From Tigriopus japonicus (Eukaryota > Arthropoda > Copepoda > Harpacticoida > Harpacticidae): a stretch of DNA of 64,000 nucleotides. Position numbers and translations under genes: made by a program. The stretch is from contig JAAGOF010000177.1 in assembly GCA_010645155.1 (NCBI GenBank), forward strand, positions 30,397-94,396, read 5' to 3'. Below, one piece after another: positions 29,201-37,052 of the stretch. The notes below the pieces were generated by a model, which was not told the DNA's origin, ran no database searches, and saw only the letters and a list, made by a program, of their open reading frames with translations. Numbering within the stretch: position 1 is the first letter of the stretch; each line of letters starts with the position of its first letter.

Positions 29201-32200
29201 AAAAAAAGTGTATTTTTTGAAGTGATTTGCAAAAGTAGTGATATTATTGAAAATACGTTGGTATTAGAGTCTTGCACTTCTTGGTGTTATTTCTTTATCG
29301 TCTCAAAATTTTTGAAAAGGCACTTGGTTCCAAGTGAGACGACTCATTTTCATGTGCAAACTCTGCTAATATTGTGGCTCTGAACACAAGCCAATGTTCC
29401 CAAAAATCAATGTTGTTTTACGCGTTTGTTAATTTCCAATTATTCTTAACACATATACCTCTTTTTGAAGAATGACTTGGTAAAATTGACTTCGGTACAT
29501 GTTGAGCTTCATAGCTCAATACTTCTTTTAGCTTATTTTTCTCAGGTATTTAAATCTCCATATGCAAATACATTTTTGATTTTGTCTTAAAGAGTGCATG
29601 TTCAGAGAGATCATGTGGCGAGATTACTTTTGATTTACCCAAAAACATAGACCAGGACGTACCTTTTTGTGAATGAAGTCCTTTTCGTTTTGATACCCAA
29701 CCACCCTTGGTTGTTCCTCTCTCTCTCCCTTGAATCAGGACAACGACTAAGACCAACAACCTCCCACAACTCCCTTCCGTGGGTTATTCCCCATCGCCCA
29801 CCGTTAACAAAGACCGCTCCAATCCTGGACCTTCAAACTCCGCCAAACCTTCCAATTCCAGAAGACCTCCGTCGGAATCCGATTTCCGAAGCGAGGTCGA
29901 AAGTGAATTGGAACTCGAGGATGACGCTCAAGGGGGTGGTGAGAACCTCTGCGATCGTTTGGACTTGCCTCATGGAGTGGCTGGGGTCGAGGAATCTTGT
30001 CGATCAGCCATGTCTTATAGTGATATCGGGGACAGTTGTGGTAGTTTTGAGTTCCTTTCTGGCGGTCGTCCTGGACGACGAAGATTGTCCTCGGCGGCTA
30101 CTCAAGCCAAAACCGAGGATTCCATTCAAGAAGAAACCAATGACGATGAGGGTGATTACTGTGATGACGACGAGGAAGACGAAGACAAGTTGTTCCTGCC
30201 CAAGAGAAACGGGTCGAATAATCTGCCCAATAACTCGGATCAACAGAACGTTCTCCGACAGATCCAGGAACTCAGTTCGGCCGTGGGTCAATTTGGCCAT
30301 CAAGGAGGGACGGGAGAGTCGAATCAGAGTCGAAAATCGAGTCGATCTTCTCAAGGATCTGGAAATAAACGCTCTGGAAGCGGCTCAGATCGGTCTGGCG
30401 GTGCCCACGGCAAACCTGGCCTTCGACAAGTAAGATTAGGATTAGTTTTGGGAGTTCAAATTTGAAAGACTTAATTTTCCTAATGGCTCTTTCAGTCCTC
30501 TGTGAAGGATAATCCGGATTCGTATAGACCTGTCGAGAGTGATGTGTTGATGAACCTTCAGAAGGACATTCAACCCCCTCCATTGACGCAATCCTTCATA
30601 GACATGGACACCGGGAATAAAACTCGAAAAGAAGAGTTGGACGAGGAAGAACTCAGGTATAATAGCACCTCCCCCGGTTCCCACCATGAATCCGATGTCC
30701 AGAGAATGCTCCAACAGCAAGGTTTAGTATCCAAGCGTGCCAAAGAATTCGAACCCGAGCCCACGAGCCATAACAAAGTCGGTTTTGCGGCCATCCAAGA
30801 ATTGGCTCGCAAGCAGGAAGAGCTCTTGATGCGAGATTCCACACCAGTCACTGACAAGACTGACCCCGACAAAGGTGCCAAAGGAGCCGGTCGCTTTCCT
30901 TTGGAGGTGAAAACGCCGGTTCAATCCCCGCCAGTGGGTCTCAGACGATTCGGGAGCTTCAGGTAGCAGCCCCATCAACATCACCTAACCTTCGTCTAAC
31001 CGACTTTCATTCATCTCTTGGGCTCTAACCTCAACTCCTCTTCTTTCTCACGTCCTCCGTCTTGGTTCAACTAATATATTCCTTTGATGTAACTTGATAA
31101 AATTTTGTTCCAGGTCCAAAGGCCAAGCTAGTGAGTACGAGAATATGGATTCAGATATTCAAACCGATGACGATATTTCCAAATCGGAAGCCCTCCAAGA
31201 AATGGCCAAGGGAAAAGAACCTGTGGCTAGTACGAGTACTCCACCCAGATTGCAGCAATCACCTCCCAAACCCTCAAAGATCCCACGGCCAATTGGAGCT
31301 ATTGCAGCTCTTGCCATACCAATGACATCCAAGAAATCCATGACACCAGAAAGGACGGAACCATTGACAAGCTCTGAGCAAAAAGAGATCGACGAATTCG
31401 AAGCTGAGGAACGAAGATTATTGGCTTTGGAAGCGAAGGTGAGCAATCGTCCTATCCTCTATTGATATGCATAGGAGTGAAAATGTATCGCTCTAAATTG
31501 ATGTCAGTTTGATTCGACGACTCCAAATAGTGTGACGTTGATTTCGCGAGTGCTCTTTGTTTATTGCTGGCTTGATTAATTAACTAGGTAACACCTGGAC
31601 TAGCCTTTGCCATGACTGGACGTTGGACGGGTGGAAAACGAGAGGTAATCATCAATTATTCAATCTCTGTTTTGGACACTCCTAATTGATTCGCCGAAGG
31701 AATCCGGATAGAAATTTGCTCATAACCCCAATCTGCTTTGTAGGAGGAAGAGATGCGGAAAATGATGGTCCAAGAGCAAGAAATGGCTCGAGCAAGAGGA
31801 GAGGTCATTAACGAGAATACTACAAGTGAAGAGGATTCGGAAATCTCGGATGACGAGATTGGCCGACAACTCCTTCAACAACAACAGCAACAACAACAAT
31901 CCTCCCATGGGCGTCTTTTGAAAGATGAAGAACCCCTCACGGATTTGGACGCCCCTCATAGTGAAGCCAACTCTTTGTATGGAGATGATCGAGGTCACGA
32001 GGCTGATATGGACGATACCTCAATGTCCTCACGAGCCTCATCCAGACTCATGGGCGAATCCATCGACAGCATGAATGCAATGTAAGTGCTCTTGGATCGG
32101 TTAAATTTTGGGGCTGAACTTTCAATAGCACTACCCAAATTGTACAGCTTTTTCTTTTAAAAACAGATGCCGCACAGAACTGTTTCATAATGGTTTTGCT

Positions 32201-33222
32201 TTGGATGGGAAGTTCTTTCTGTATCTAAAAGTGTCCAGTTTTTCTTCGATTTTAATAACCAACTTTGATAATCAAAACGTTCTCTAGCAGACGTCTTTTG
32301 AGGTATCAAAATTGACATTGAACTTTGTGAAATGAAAATTTAATTCTTCTCATAATACGGCGCTTTTAATCTTCGTTTACAAATAGTCTAGTATCTTTTA
32401 ATTAATAATAAAGCCACATTACTTTCTGCATTCCAATTTTGAGAAGGTTTAATTTCCTCATAGTTAAGTCTACAAAACCGAATTTCTACAAAACTACAAA
32501 ATCCTCTTTAACACACTATTTATAGCCTTTTGAGGTATCGCAAGTTTTAAGGAAGCCAAAGTGGTGTCGCGTACTAGCGCGTTCTTAAAAGTGCCGAGTG
32601 TAAGTGCTTCCCCAGACAGCGTAGGTTCGAATCCTGTTGGAGATCGGATTGAAGCTGTCGGGAGAAATCCTTTTTTTTTGCAGGGAACCACATTCCTTGT
32701 AGCGGTAGTAGAAAATCCACAACCAACCCAAAAAAAGAGAACTAAAAGGTTTAAGAGAGCTCTTCAAAAATAAAACATATGATTATTGATAGGAAAGGTA
32801 TACTTTCACCATTTCATGACTGTTTTTCTCGTTATTTTCGAAGGTACGATAGTGAATACGACCACATGAGAGGTGGAGCTCCCGGAGGATTGATGTTACC
32901 CGGTCATTTAACGTCGGATTGTGACGAATCCGATTTCTTCCATGACGATATCGACATCGACTCGGATGTGGGCAATATCCTGGATAATGTGCATGTGGAA
33001 CACATCCGGGATATGACCGAGAATATGAAACGCAGCTTTGGTGCTCCTGCCAAAACGACCGAAAACGAAGATGAGGGCCAAACCCCAGGAACCAGTTCAG
33101 ACCAGAAACCAAGTGAAGCCAAAGAATCGGAACCGACGAAAAAGTCTTCTCCGGCAAATCCAGAGGAGCAATCTTCTCAAGATCAGGCTCAAACCACCAG
33201 TAAACAGGAATCTCCAGCCTAA
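6382..33222 (+). CDS. rut: Ca2+/calmodulin-dependent adenylate cyclase, rutabaga/ADCY1 type (complete, 25 exons)
   Basis: This membrane enzyme makes cAMP from ATP; in the family it is stimulated by Gs and Ca2+/calmodulin. Exons that join in phase: 6382-6960, 11098-11247, 15337-15455, 15719-15830, 15896-16023, 17152-17310, 17751-17901, 18834-18998, 20778-20960, 21549-21724, 22347-22449, 22513-22763, 23956-24196, 24919-25065, 25126-25272, 25342-25528, 26073-26687, 27241-27560, 28402-28871, 29739-30429, 30496-30962, 31114-31438, 31588-31644, 31744-32081, 32844-33222. The sum is 6,660 nt, or 2,219 aa, close to the length known for Drosophila Rutabaga (about 2,250). Order: N-terminus, six TM helices, C1a, calmodulin-binding C1b, six TM helices, C2, then a tail of about 1,170 aa. 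The start ATG is in good context (GCCATGG). Exon boundaries were inferred by eye from GT-AG sites, phase and family similarity. Confidence 0.93.
11294..11756. mobile_element. Foldback MITE, family D, in rut intron 2
   Basis: Ends are TAGAGCACTATAACAACAGA and TTTTATCATGGTGCTCTA. The arms are inverted for about 140 bases with mismatches (GTACGATCATAAAGTGC with GCACTTTATGATCGTAC; CATGATACACATATTTTTGA with TCAAAAATATGTGTATCATG). Probable TA target duplication at both ends. No coding capacity. Length is 463 bp. Confidence 0.85.
12176..12343. mobile_element. Short foldback MITE, family E, in rut intron 2
   Basis: TAGGGCCCGGATTTTTTTG is matched by AAATATTTTTTTCCCGGGCT ending CTA. Inner arms CAGACGTTTCA and TGAAACGTCTTGAG are inverted. 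TA flanks both ends. Length is 168 bp. Confidence 0.7.
12405..12575. mobile_element. Short mariner-type MITE, family F, in rut intron 2
   Basis: CAGTCAAAGCTGAATATAA at 12407 is matched by TTATATGGAGCTTTGACTG ending 12573, flanked by TA on both sides. It is 167 bp without the TA. It begins 62 bases after family E ends. Confidence 0.75.
15337..17901 (+). CDS. rut: rut exons 3-7: C1a cyclase catalytic domain (aa 244-466)
   Basis: Exons 15337-15455, 15719-15830, 15896-16023, 17152-17310 and 17751-17901. The two metal-binding aspartates of class III cyclases are present: D288 in [10 protein letters not shown] and D332 in [14 protein letters not shown]. The segment with [19 protein letters not shown] and WSNDVTTAN follows, as in ADCY1. 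Residue numbers are from the joined model. Donors are strong (GTAAGG, GTAAGC, GTGAGT, GTAAGT, GTAAGG). Confidence 0.93.
18834..20960 (+). CDS. rut: rut exons 8-9: C1b region with calmodulin-binding segment (aa 467-582)
   Basis: Exon 8 (18834-18998) encodes a basic amphipathic stretch, [20 protein letters not shown], at the position of the calmodulin-binding site of mammalian ADCY1, followed by VEVPFSNMA. Exon 9 (20778-20960) is basic and leads into the second membrane domain ([13 protein letters not shown]). Calmodulin binding is inferred from position and composition, not shown directly. Confidence 0.85.
19391..19506. mobile_element. Tiny foldback element in rut intron 8
   Basis: TTCAAAATACTGTACACACT, then GGGTCCGATTAGTGCACTAAAA, is matched inverted by TTTTAGTACAATGATCGGACCC, then AGAGTGTATTTTTGAA. 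The whole unit is about 115 bp. Confidence 0.7.
19943..20025. repeat. Fragment of MITE family A in rut intron 8
   Basis: It contains AACCACTGAATTTTCTGGAA and AGGCTAGCGAC, the family A terminal motif, without a matching opposite end. Confidence 0.5.
21549..24196 (+). CDS. rut: rut exons 10-13: second membrane domain (aa 583-839)
   Basis: Exons 21549-21724, 22347-22449, 22513-22763 and 23956-24196. They encode hydrophobic helices, an extracellular loop with several cysteines ([19 protein letters not shown]), and the helix leading to C2 ([20 protein letters not shown]). The start of C2, with [17 protein letters not shown], lies at the end of exon 13. Confidence 0.9.
22072..22290. mobile_element. 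Foldback MITE, family C, in rut intron 10
   Basis: GTTGAGGTAGTTTGAAAGTG...AAGCATAGCTAGAAACACAAA is matched by TTTGTGTTTCTAGTTATGCTT...CAAACTACCTTAAC. Length is 219 bp. It shares its ends with the copy at 55946. Confidence 0.75.
22943..23360. mobile_element. Foldback MITE, family A, in rut intron 12
   Basis: GAGAACCACTGAATTTTCTG at the left, and CAGAGAAATTTAGTGGTTCTC at the right after GCCTCCCAGTC. Inner AGTAGGAACAAAT/ATTTGTTCCTACT and CTATTAAAAGTTATACC-type motifs are also inverted. Confidence 0.8.
24501..24721. mobile_element. Probable hAT-type MITE fragment in rut intron 13
   Basis: The right end GGTTGCCGACCCCTAAAG is a typical hAT terminus. A matching left end is doubtful (CTAAGGGTTTGATTTAAGGC near 24501). 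Confidence 0.35.
24919..26290 (+). CDS. rut: rut exons 14-16 and start of 17: C2 cyclase domain (aa 840-about 1070)
   Basis: Exons 24919-25065, 25126-25272, 25342-25528 and the first part of 26073-26687. The ATP-site residues are visible: K902 ([12 protein letters not shown]), D984 ([14 protein letters not shown]), N991 and R995. Exon 16 ends after DSTG with phase 1, and exon 17 resumes with [15 protein letters not shown]. That is continuous with the family, so nothing coding is missing in the gap. C2 closes with [18 protein letters not shown]. Confidence 0.92.
25535..26047. other. Assembly gap (513 N) inside a rut intron
   Basis: A run of N lies between the GTAAGT donor of exon 16 (exon end 25528) and the acceptor of exon 17 (AACAG before 26073). 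The flanking codons join with correct phase and uninterrupted cyclase homology, so the gap is intronic. Its true size is unknown. Confidence 0.95.
26291..33222 (+). CDS. rut: rut exons 17-25: long low-complexity C-terminal tail (about 1,150 aa)
   Basis: Exon boundaries are in the whole-gene entry. The tail is rich in Ser, Pro, Gln, Glu/Asp and Gly. It holds a proline/glycine run in exon 18 (27430-27470), a polyhistidine tract in exon 19 (28464-28530), a Ser-Tyr-Ser-Asp acidic patch in exon 20, and a glutamine run in exon 24 (31872-31902). Exon 23 (31588-31644) is a 57-nt exon of 19 codons, so skipping it would keep frame. The stop is TAA at 33220-33222. A long tail is known in insect Rutabaga; its role here is unknown. 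Confidence 0.85.
27581..28025. mobile_element. Foldback MITE, family A, next to rut exon 18
   Basis: GCAAGAAGCACTGAATTTCC at left and GGAAAATTCGGTGGTTCTTGC at right. It starts about 20 bases after the exon 18 donor (27561), one of the closest insertions to a splice site in the window. Confidence 0.8.
32560..32660 (+). repeat. tRNA-like (SINE-type) sequence with B box
   Basis: GGTTCGAATCC, the exact tRNA B box, lies near 32624. Upstream, GTCGCGTACTAGCGCG could be a D-arm and CTTAAAA an anticodon loop. Acceptor ends do not pair, so this is not a working tRNA; a tRNA-derived SINE fragment is possible. It lies in the rut intron 32082-32843. Confidence 0.3.
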
Positions 33223-33468
33223 AGTTGGGCAACACCATTCATTCATCTCAGTACGAAGTACGATGAAAAAAAAACACGTTCCATCTTTCATAAACTCATG
33301 ACCGGAAATGTTGTAGATCAAGGGATTGGTCCCATGCCATTTTTGAAAGTGACGAGCGCTATCATTATTACTATGATTATGATTATTATTATGATATTAC
33401 CATCATTATTTACCTGCCCTAGGGAGCTCCTACCCGGTCTCTAGTCCCACACTGTTGCGTCTAATTAT

Positions 33469-33505
33469 AATAAATAACCGGAAAATAATAACGAACCACA
33501 ATAAA
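33469..33505 (+). promoter_or_regulatory. Polyadenylation signals of rut
   Basis: AATAAA occurs at 33469-33474 and again at 33500-33505, about 250-280 bases after the rut stop codon, in an AT-rich 3' UTR with ATT/ATG-type simple repeats. Confidence 0.6.
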
Positions 33506-33555
33506 AACATCTATTGAAGTACCTGTCAATCCTGATACTCTTTGAATTGCTCGCA

Positions 33556-33561
33556 TTTATT
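33556..33561 (-). promoter_or_regulatory. Polyadenylation signal of the minus-strand zinc-finger gene
   Basis: AATAAA on the minus strand, about 45 bases beyond the stop codon of the 33605-34094 zinc-finger exon and about 50 bases from the nearest rut signal on the other strand. Confidence 0.5.
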
Positions 33562-33604
33562 TCGTATCCAATTTTGACATATCTCAGAACAATAGAAAAT
33601 TCAA

Positions 33605-34094
33605 TTAGGACTCTTCCACAGGAATTTGCTCACAATTGGTCATCGTGAGATGACGGCAAAGCTCCAAGTGAGTGCCAAAAACACTCTGACACTTGTCACA
33701 AACAAACGATAAACGTTCTTTATCCGGTCCAAAGTTCTCCATTTCCCAAGCATCGTCAAAGACAATGATCTTGGCACGAGTCATTGGGTCCAGATGATCC
33801 ATAATCATGTTGTGTCTTCGACCCACATGCGTGACCAAAGCGGACAAATTGGGCGCTCTCCAATGACAAAATCCACAAACTAGGGTTTTGGGTTGGGTTC
33901 GCTCCAGTTCCTGTCGGATTTGAACTTCGAAGTGCTCGCAAAAGTGGTTCTTCAGGTTGGAATGGTAGATGGTTTTGTCGCAAATGTAGCAAGCCATGGA
34001 CCACCGACGAGATGGAATTGCTGCTTGAGGAGCCTCAGAATCTGAGAGCTCTTTTAAGTCGTGAGGGAGAAGTTTAGGACCGAGTTTAGGTCGA
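33605..34094 (-). CDS. C2H2 zinc-finger terminal exon, probably part of the BTB zinc-finger gene
   Basis: The reading frame is open from a good acceptor (CCCCCCAG, exon starting at 34094 with the third base of a codon) to a stop at 33605. From the internal Met in MACYICDK it has three C2H2-like fingers: CYIC...HFCEH, CGFCHWRAPNLSALVTHVGR-RH and CDKCQSVFGTHLELCRH. CGFCHWRAPNLSALVTH resembles CPFCHYKASLSGNLLAH in the upstream gene, so the two share ancestry. The frame stays open without a Met before the acceptor (RPKLGPKLLPHDLKELSDSE), which favours an internal or alternative 3' exon over a separate gene. DNA binding is inferred from the fingers. Confidence 0.65.
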
Positions 34095-34314
34095 CTGGGG
34101 GGTCTTTTTGAGAGATGAGGCCATTATACATTCATTGGGATTAGGTTTCAAACAATTTGTAGAAAAATAAATTGCAAAATGCAAAGCTAGAAAATGGACG
34201 AGTGTACACATAGAGTACAGGCAAAGCTGGACTAAATGCTATGCATAAAAGTGAAAAAAATAGACTTTCTTTTTTCTGGCTGAATTGTGGTTTGATGAGT
34301 TAAAACGTCTTTTG

Positions 34315-35745
34315 TTATAGCAAGAATTTGTGATAATAGAGAAGAAATTGCGGAGTACCGACAAGATTGTTGCATCTCTCCATCAAAAATAAAACCTCAA
34401 GCGATGTAAAATTACAAAATTCAATTATAAAATGAGCCAAATGGTGATTGTATAATGACCTGGGAAATAAGAGCGTGATTTCTTCTGAATTCAAGAACTC
34501 TTCAATCTTTCGATGAGTCAGACCAATGTGAGCGAGAAGATTTCCCGACAACGAGGCTTTATAATGACAAAACGGGCAATCCTCGTTTGTCGACGAGCCC
34601 TTGGGCAAGTACTGATCTTTGATGAGATTTCGAAAGTGCCCAAAAACATGGACTTTTAGTCTGGACAATGAAGGAGTTTGGAACTCGCACCTCTGGCAAT
34701 TGAGGACCTTTCCATCCAAAGCCTCTTCATCCTGTTCTTCATCCTGATCTTCAGGTTCTTTTTCCGTCATTTTGCGATCCAGTCCATTTGAATTAAGACT
34801 ATCTTCTTCCATTTCCATTTCTCTCTGATAGCTAAACTTGGTCCGTTTCTCCATGATATCTTGATATTCCTCCTCTTTAAATTGGGCGTATTCCGGGTGT
34901 TTTTCATTGCGATGTCGCTTGACCCAAATCCGATGAATTTTTCGCCCACAAATGTCACATGGGTAGTAATCCCCCGTTCCACTGGGTCTTTTGGGTGCTT
35001 TGGATGTCGTTTCATATTCAACAATCCCGTGATAATCCTCCTTGTGTTGCTTCAATTCCTCCCCTAAAACCTCAATGCCACACGAGGAACACGTGACCCA
35101 TCCCAAACATTTGGCTTCATGACGAACCAAATGTCGAACCACGCATTTTAAATAGGTCTTGCCACATTTGGAACATGACCGACGTTGTCTCTTAGCATCA
35201 TTATTAGCATTAATGGTATTGTTATTGTTATTGGACAGAACATGGTCATCCTCGTCCGTCTCATGAAACCCAGTAGGAAACCAAGAAGTATCCCGAAATT
35301 CATGCCCATTACTGATTGGACTGTTTGAATCGGATTCATCGCGATCTTTGACCACACCCAAATCGGATTGACTGCCTTGATATTGGACTTGGATCACCAA
35401 ATTATCGCTATTGATGGGGATGCCCAACATGTGCAGTACTCTTAGAATGCTCTCGGATTGCTCTTGTGTGTGATCAATCATGACTTGGCCATTGTAGAGC
35501 AAAGATATCACATCTTGGAACTCTTCCGAGCTCACATCAGGCATGGAGATCATTTGATCGCAAGATTGTTCCGTTTCGAATATATCAATGTGGCCAGAAA
35601 GACCTCGAGCCAAATTCGTAAAAGGCACTCTTGTGGTCAGACATTGTCGAATCAATTGGGACATGCCGCCCAAAATCCCAGCATGCACATGGACCACCTT
35701 TCCATCCGAGCAGATGAAATGCAGGTCAGCAAAGGCATTACGTTG
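34315..35745 (-). CDS. BTB/POZ zinc-finger transcription factor, large exon (5' end missing)
   Basis: The exon begins after an acceptor (TTTAG at 35750-35746) with QRNAFADLHFICSDGKVVHV. It carries most of a BTB fold (HAGILGGMSQLIRQCL, then IFETEQSC, MPDVSSEEFQDVISLLYNGQ and ILRVLHMLGI). After an Asn-rich linker come five C2H2-type fingers, at about residues 175-193, 203-223, 247-267, 334-354 and 374-395 of the frame counted from 35697. The first BTB strand and the start Met lie on an upstream exon I could not find. The last 50 residues, down to the stop at 34315, look non-conserved and may be read-through into an intron. The architecture resembles arthropod lola-like factors with alternative finger exons. 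Confidence 0.75.
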   Translation of the reverse strand, partial: QRNAFADLHFICSDGKVVHVHAGILGGMSQLIRQCLTTRVPFTNLARGLSGHIDIFETEQSCDQMISMPDVSSEEFQDVISLLYNGQVMIDHTQEQSESILRVLHMLGIPINSDNLVIQVQYQGSQSDLGVVKDRDESDSNSPISNGHEFRDTSWFPTGFHETDEDDHVLSNNNNNTINANNDAKRQRRSCSKCGKTYLKCVVRHLVRHEAKCLGWVTCSSCGIEVLGEELKQHKEDYHGIVEYETTSKAPKRPSGTGDYYPCDICGRKIHRIWVKRHRNEKHPEYAQFKEEEYQDIMEKRTKFSYQREMEMEEDSLNSNGLDRKMTEKEPEDQDEEQDEEALDGKVLNCQRCEFQTPSLSRLKVHVFGHFRNLIKDQYLPKGSSTNEDCPFCHYKASLSGNLLAHIGLTHRKIEEFLNSEEITLLFPRSLYNHHLAHFIIEFCNFTSLEVLFLMERCNNLVGTPQFLLYYHKFLL

Positions 35746-37052
35746 CTAAATATAGATCATTTCAACATGGATTCATTTCAGGGAGCATCCATGAGTACTT
35801 ACATCAGTACCTACCTGAGCCTTGCTAATTTGTCTCATGAGGAAATGAACATGTTCCCTGTGCGATATTTGGAGCACACTGCTCATCCTGAATGTGCCAA
35901 GAAATGGGCGTGTTCCTGGAGAATAGGATTGGTGCACCGGCAATCCAAGTTGGACGATTTTGTTGAACACAATCACAGAAGAGCAAGAAGCATGGATGAA
36001 AGAAAGCATTGCTTGCATGCAAGGTACAATCAACGAGTTGCTAATTCAGCGTTGCCAAACTGCTAAAAGTTTAGATTTGGACCAGAAACACTCAGATGGA
36101 AACAGGGAATAAATTTTTATGTAGGTTACCTAGTTTTTTGAAGAAGGATGAACAAGGTCCCTATGACCACATTGCAGAACTCGGACAAAATTGAGGGCTT
36201 TTGTGAGAAATCTGTGCAGACCTTTGGATGGCAACACTTTGATGACTTAGAAACTAGTTAGCTCGCGATGAGAACATCAAAGACGAATGAGAAAATTTAA
36301 GCATTTTGCTATTTTAAGATCACTATATCAGCGTATTTATGGTCTCTTAGATTATAGGGTAAAAGGCTAAAGAACCAAAATTACAAAGGGAATGATGCAA
36401 CGTTTAGGTGAGATAAACAAATGCTTGAATTCAAGAGAATAAAATAATATAGAAATCTGATTTAGTGATGAATACGGTTTGAGTATGTTGCTATAGTTTT
36501 TAATGTTGGAGATTTACTTTATTAAAAAATGATAAAATATTTCTAGCGACAACTTCACTCTTCGCAAATATTTTGGAAAGGTTTTCTAACGTTACTTAAC
36601 TTGCAATTGCCTGGAGGTTGGGTTTTTAACCATGGTCTGTAATTGTATTTAATAGGGTTTGAAACCATCGACCTCGGAACAAATCAGACTAATTTCAAAT
36701 TGAATTCGAAAACAAATAATTTAATCGTAAGCACCTCAAATACTACCTAAAACGTCTCACGCTTCCCAAGTTGCTCGTGAAAGATACTTTGAATCCACCA
36801 TGGACAAACAAAAAGCATTGTTGAGCATTTTCTATCAAAAGAAAGTAACTATGCAATTTATTGAGCCATTGGTAAATGTTTGAGCATTTTTCGCTTCTGT
36901 TTATTTTGCAAAACATAGCCAGGTCGAGCAATCCAGCAGTCCGAAATGTAATGAACATTCATGGTAGCAGTGATGTTGTTTCTTTGCCGTTAATAGTGTT
37001 GTGAATTATGACGTATCGGATATGAGAACATAGCCGTTGTCTCTTCCATTCC
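35746..37052. other. Intron/intergenic stretch between BTB gene and CNOT9
   Basis: Several overlapping frames exist on both strands (for example 35458-36066 +), but none resembles a domain. The 5' exon of the BTB gene should lie here or beyond CNOT9. A minus-strand AATAAA at 36900-36905 could serve CNOT9. Confidence 0.4.

Noticed and set aside
30570..30881. Antisense frames over rut tail exons
   Set aside because: Low-complexity codons on the sense strand keep the reverse frames open by chance.
35773..36033. Upstream exon of the BTB gene in the 86-aa minus-strand frame
   Set aside because: The sequence does not resemble the first half of a BTB domain and lacks a fitting donor.
35458..36066. 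202-aa plus-strand frame over the BTB gene
   Set aside because: It overlaps the BTB coding exon antisense, shows no domain, and has irregular composition.
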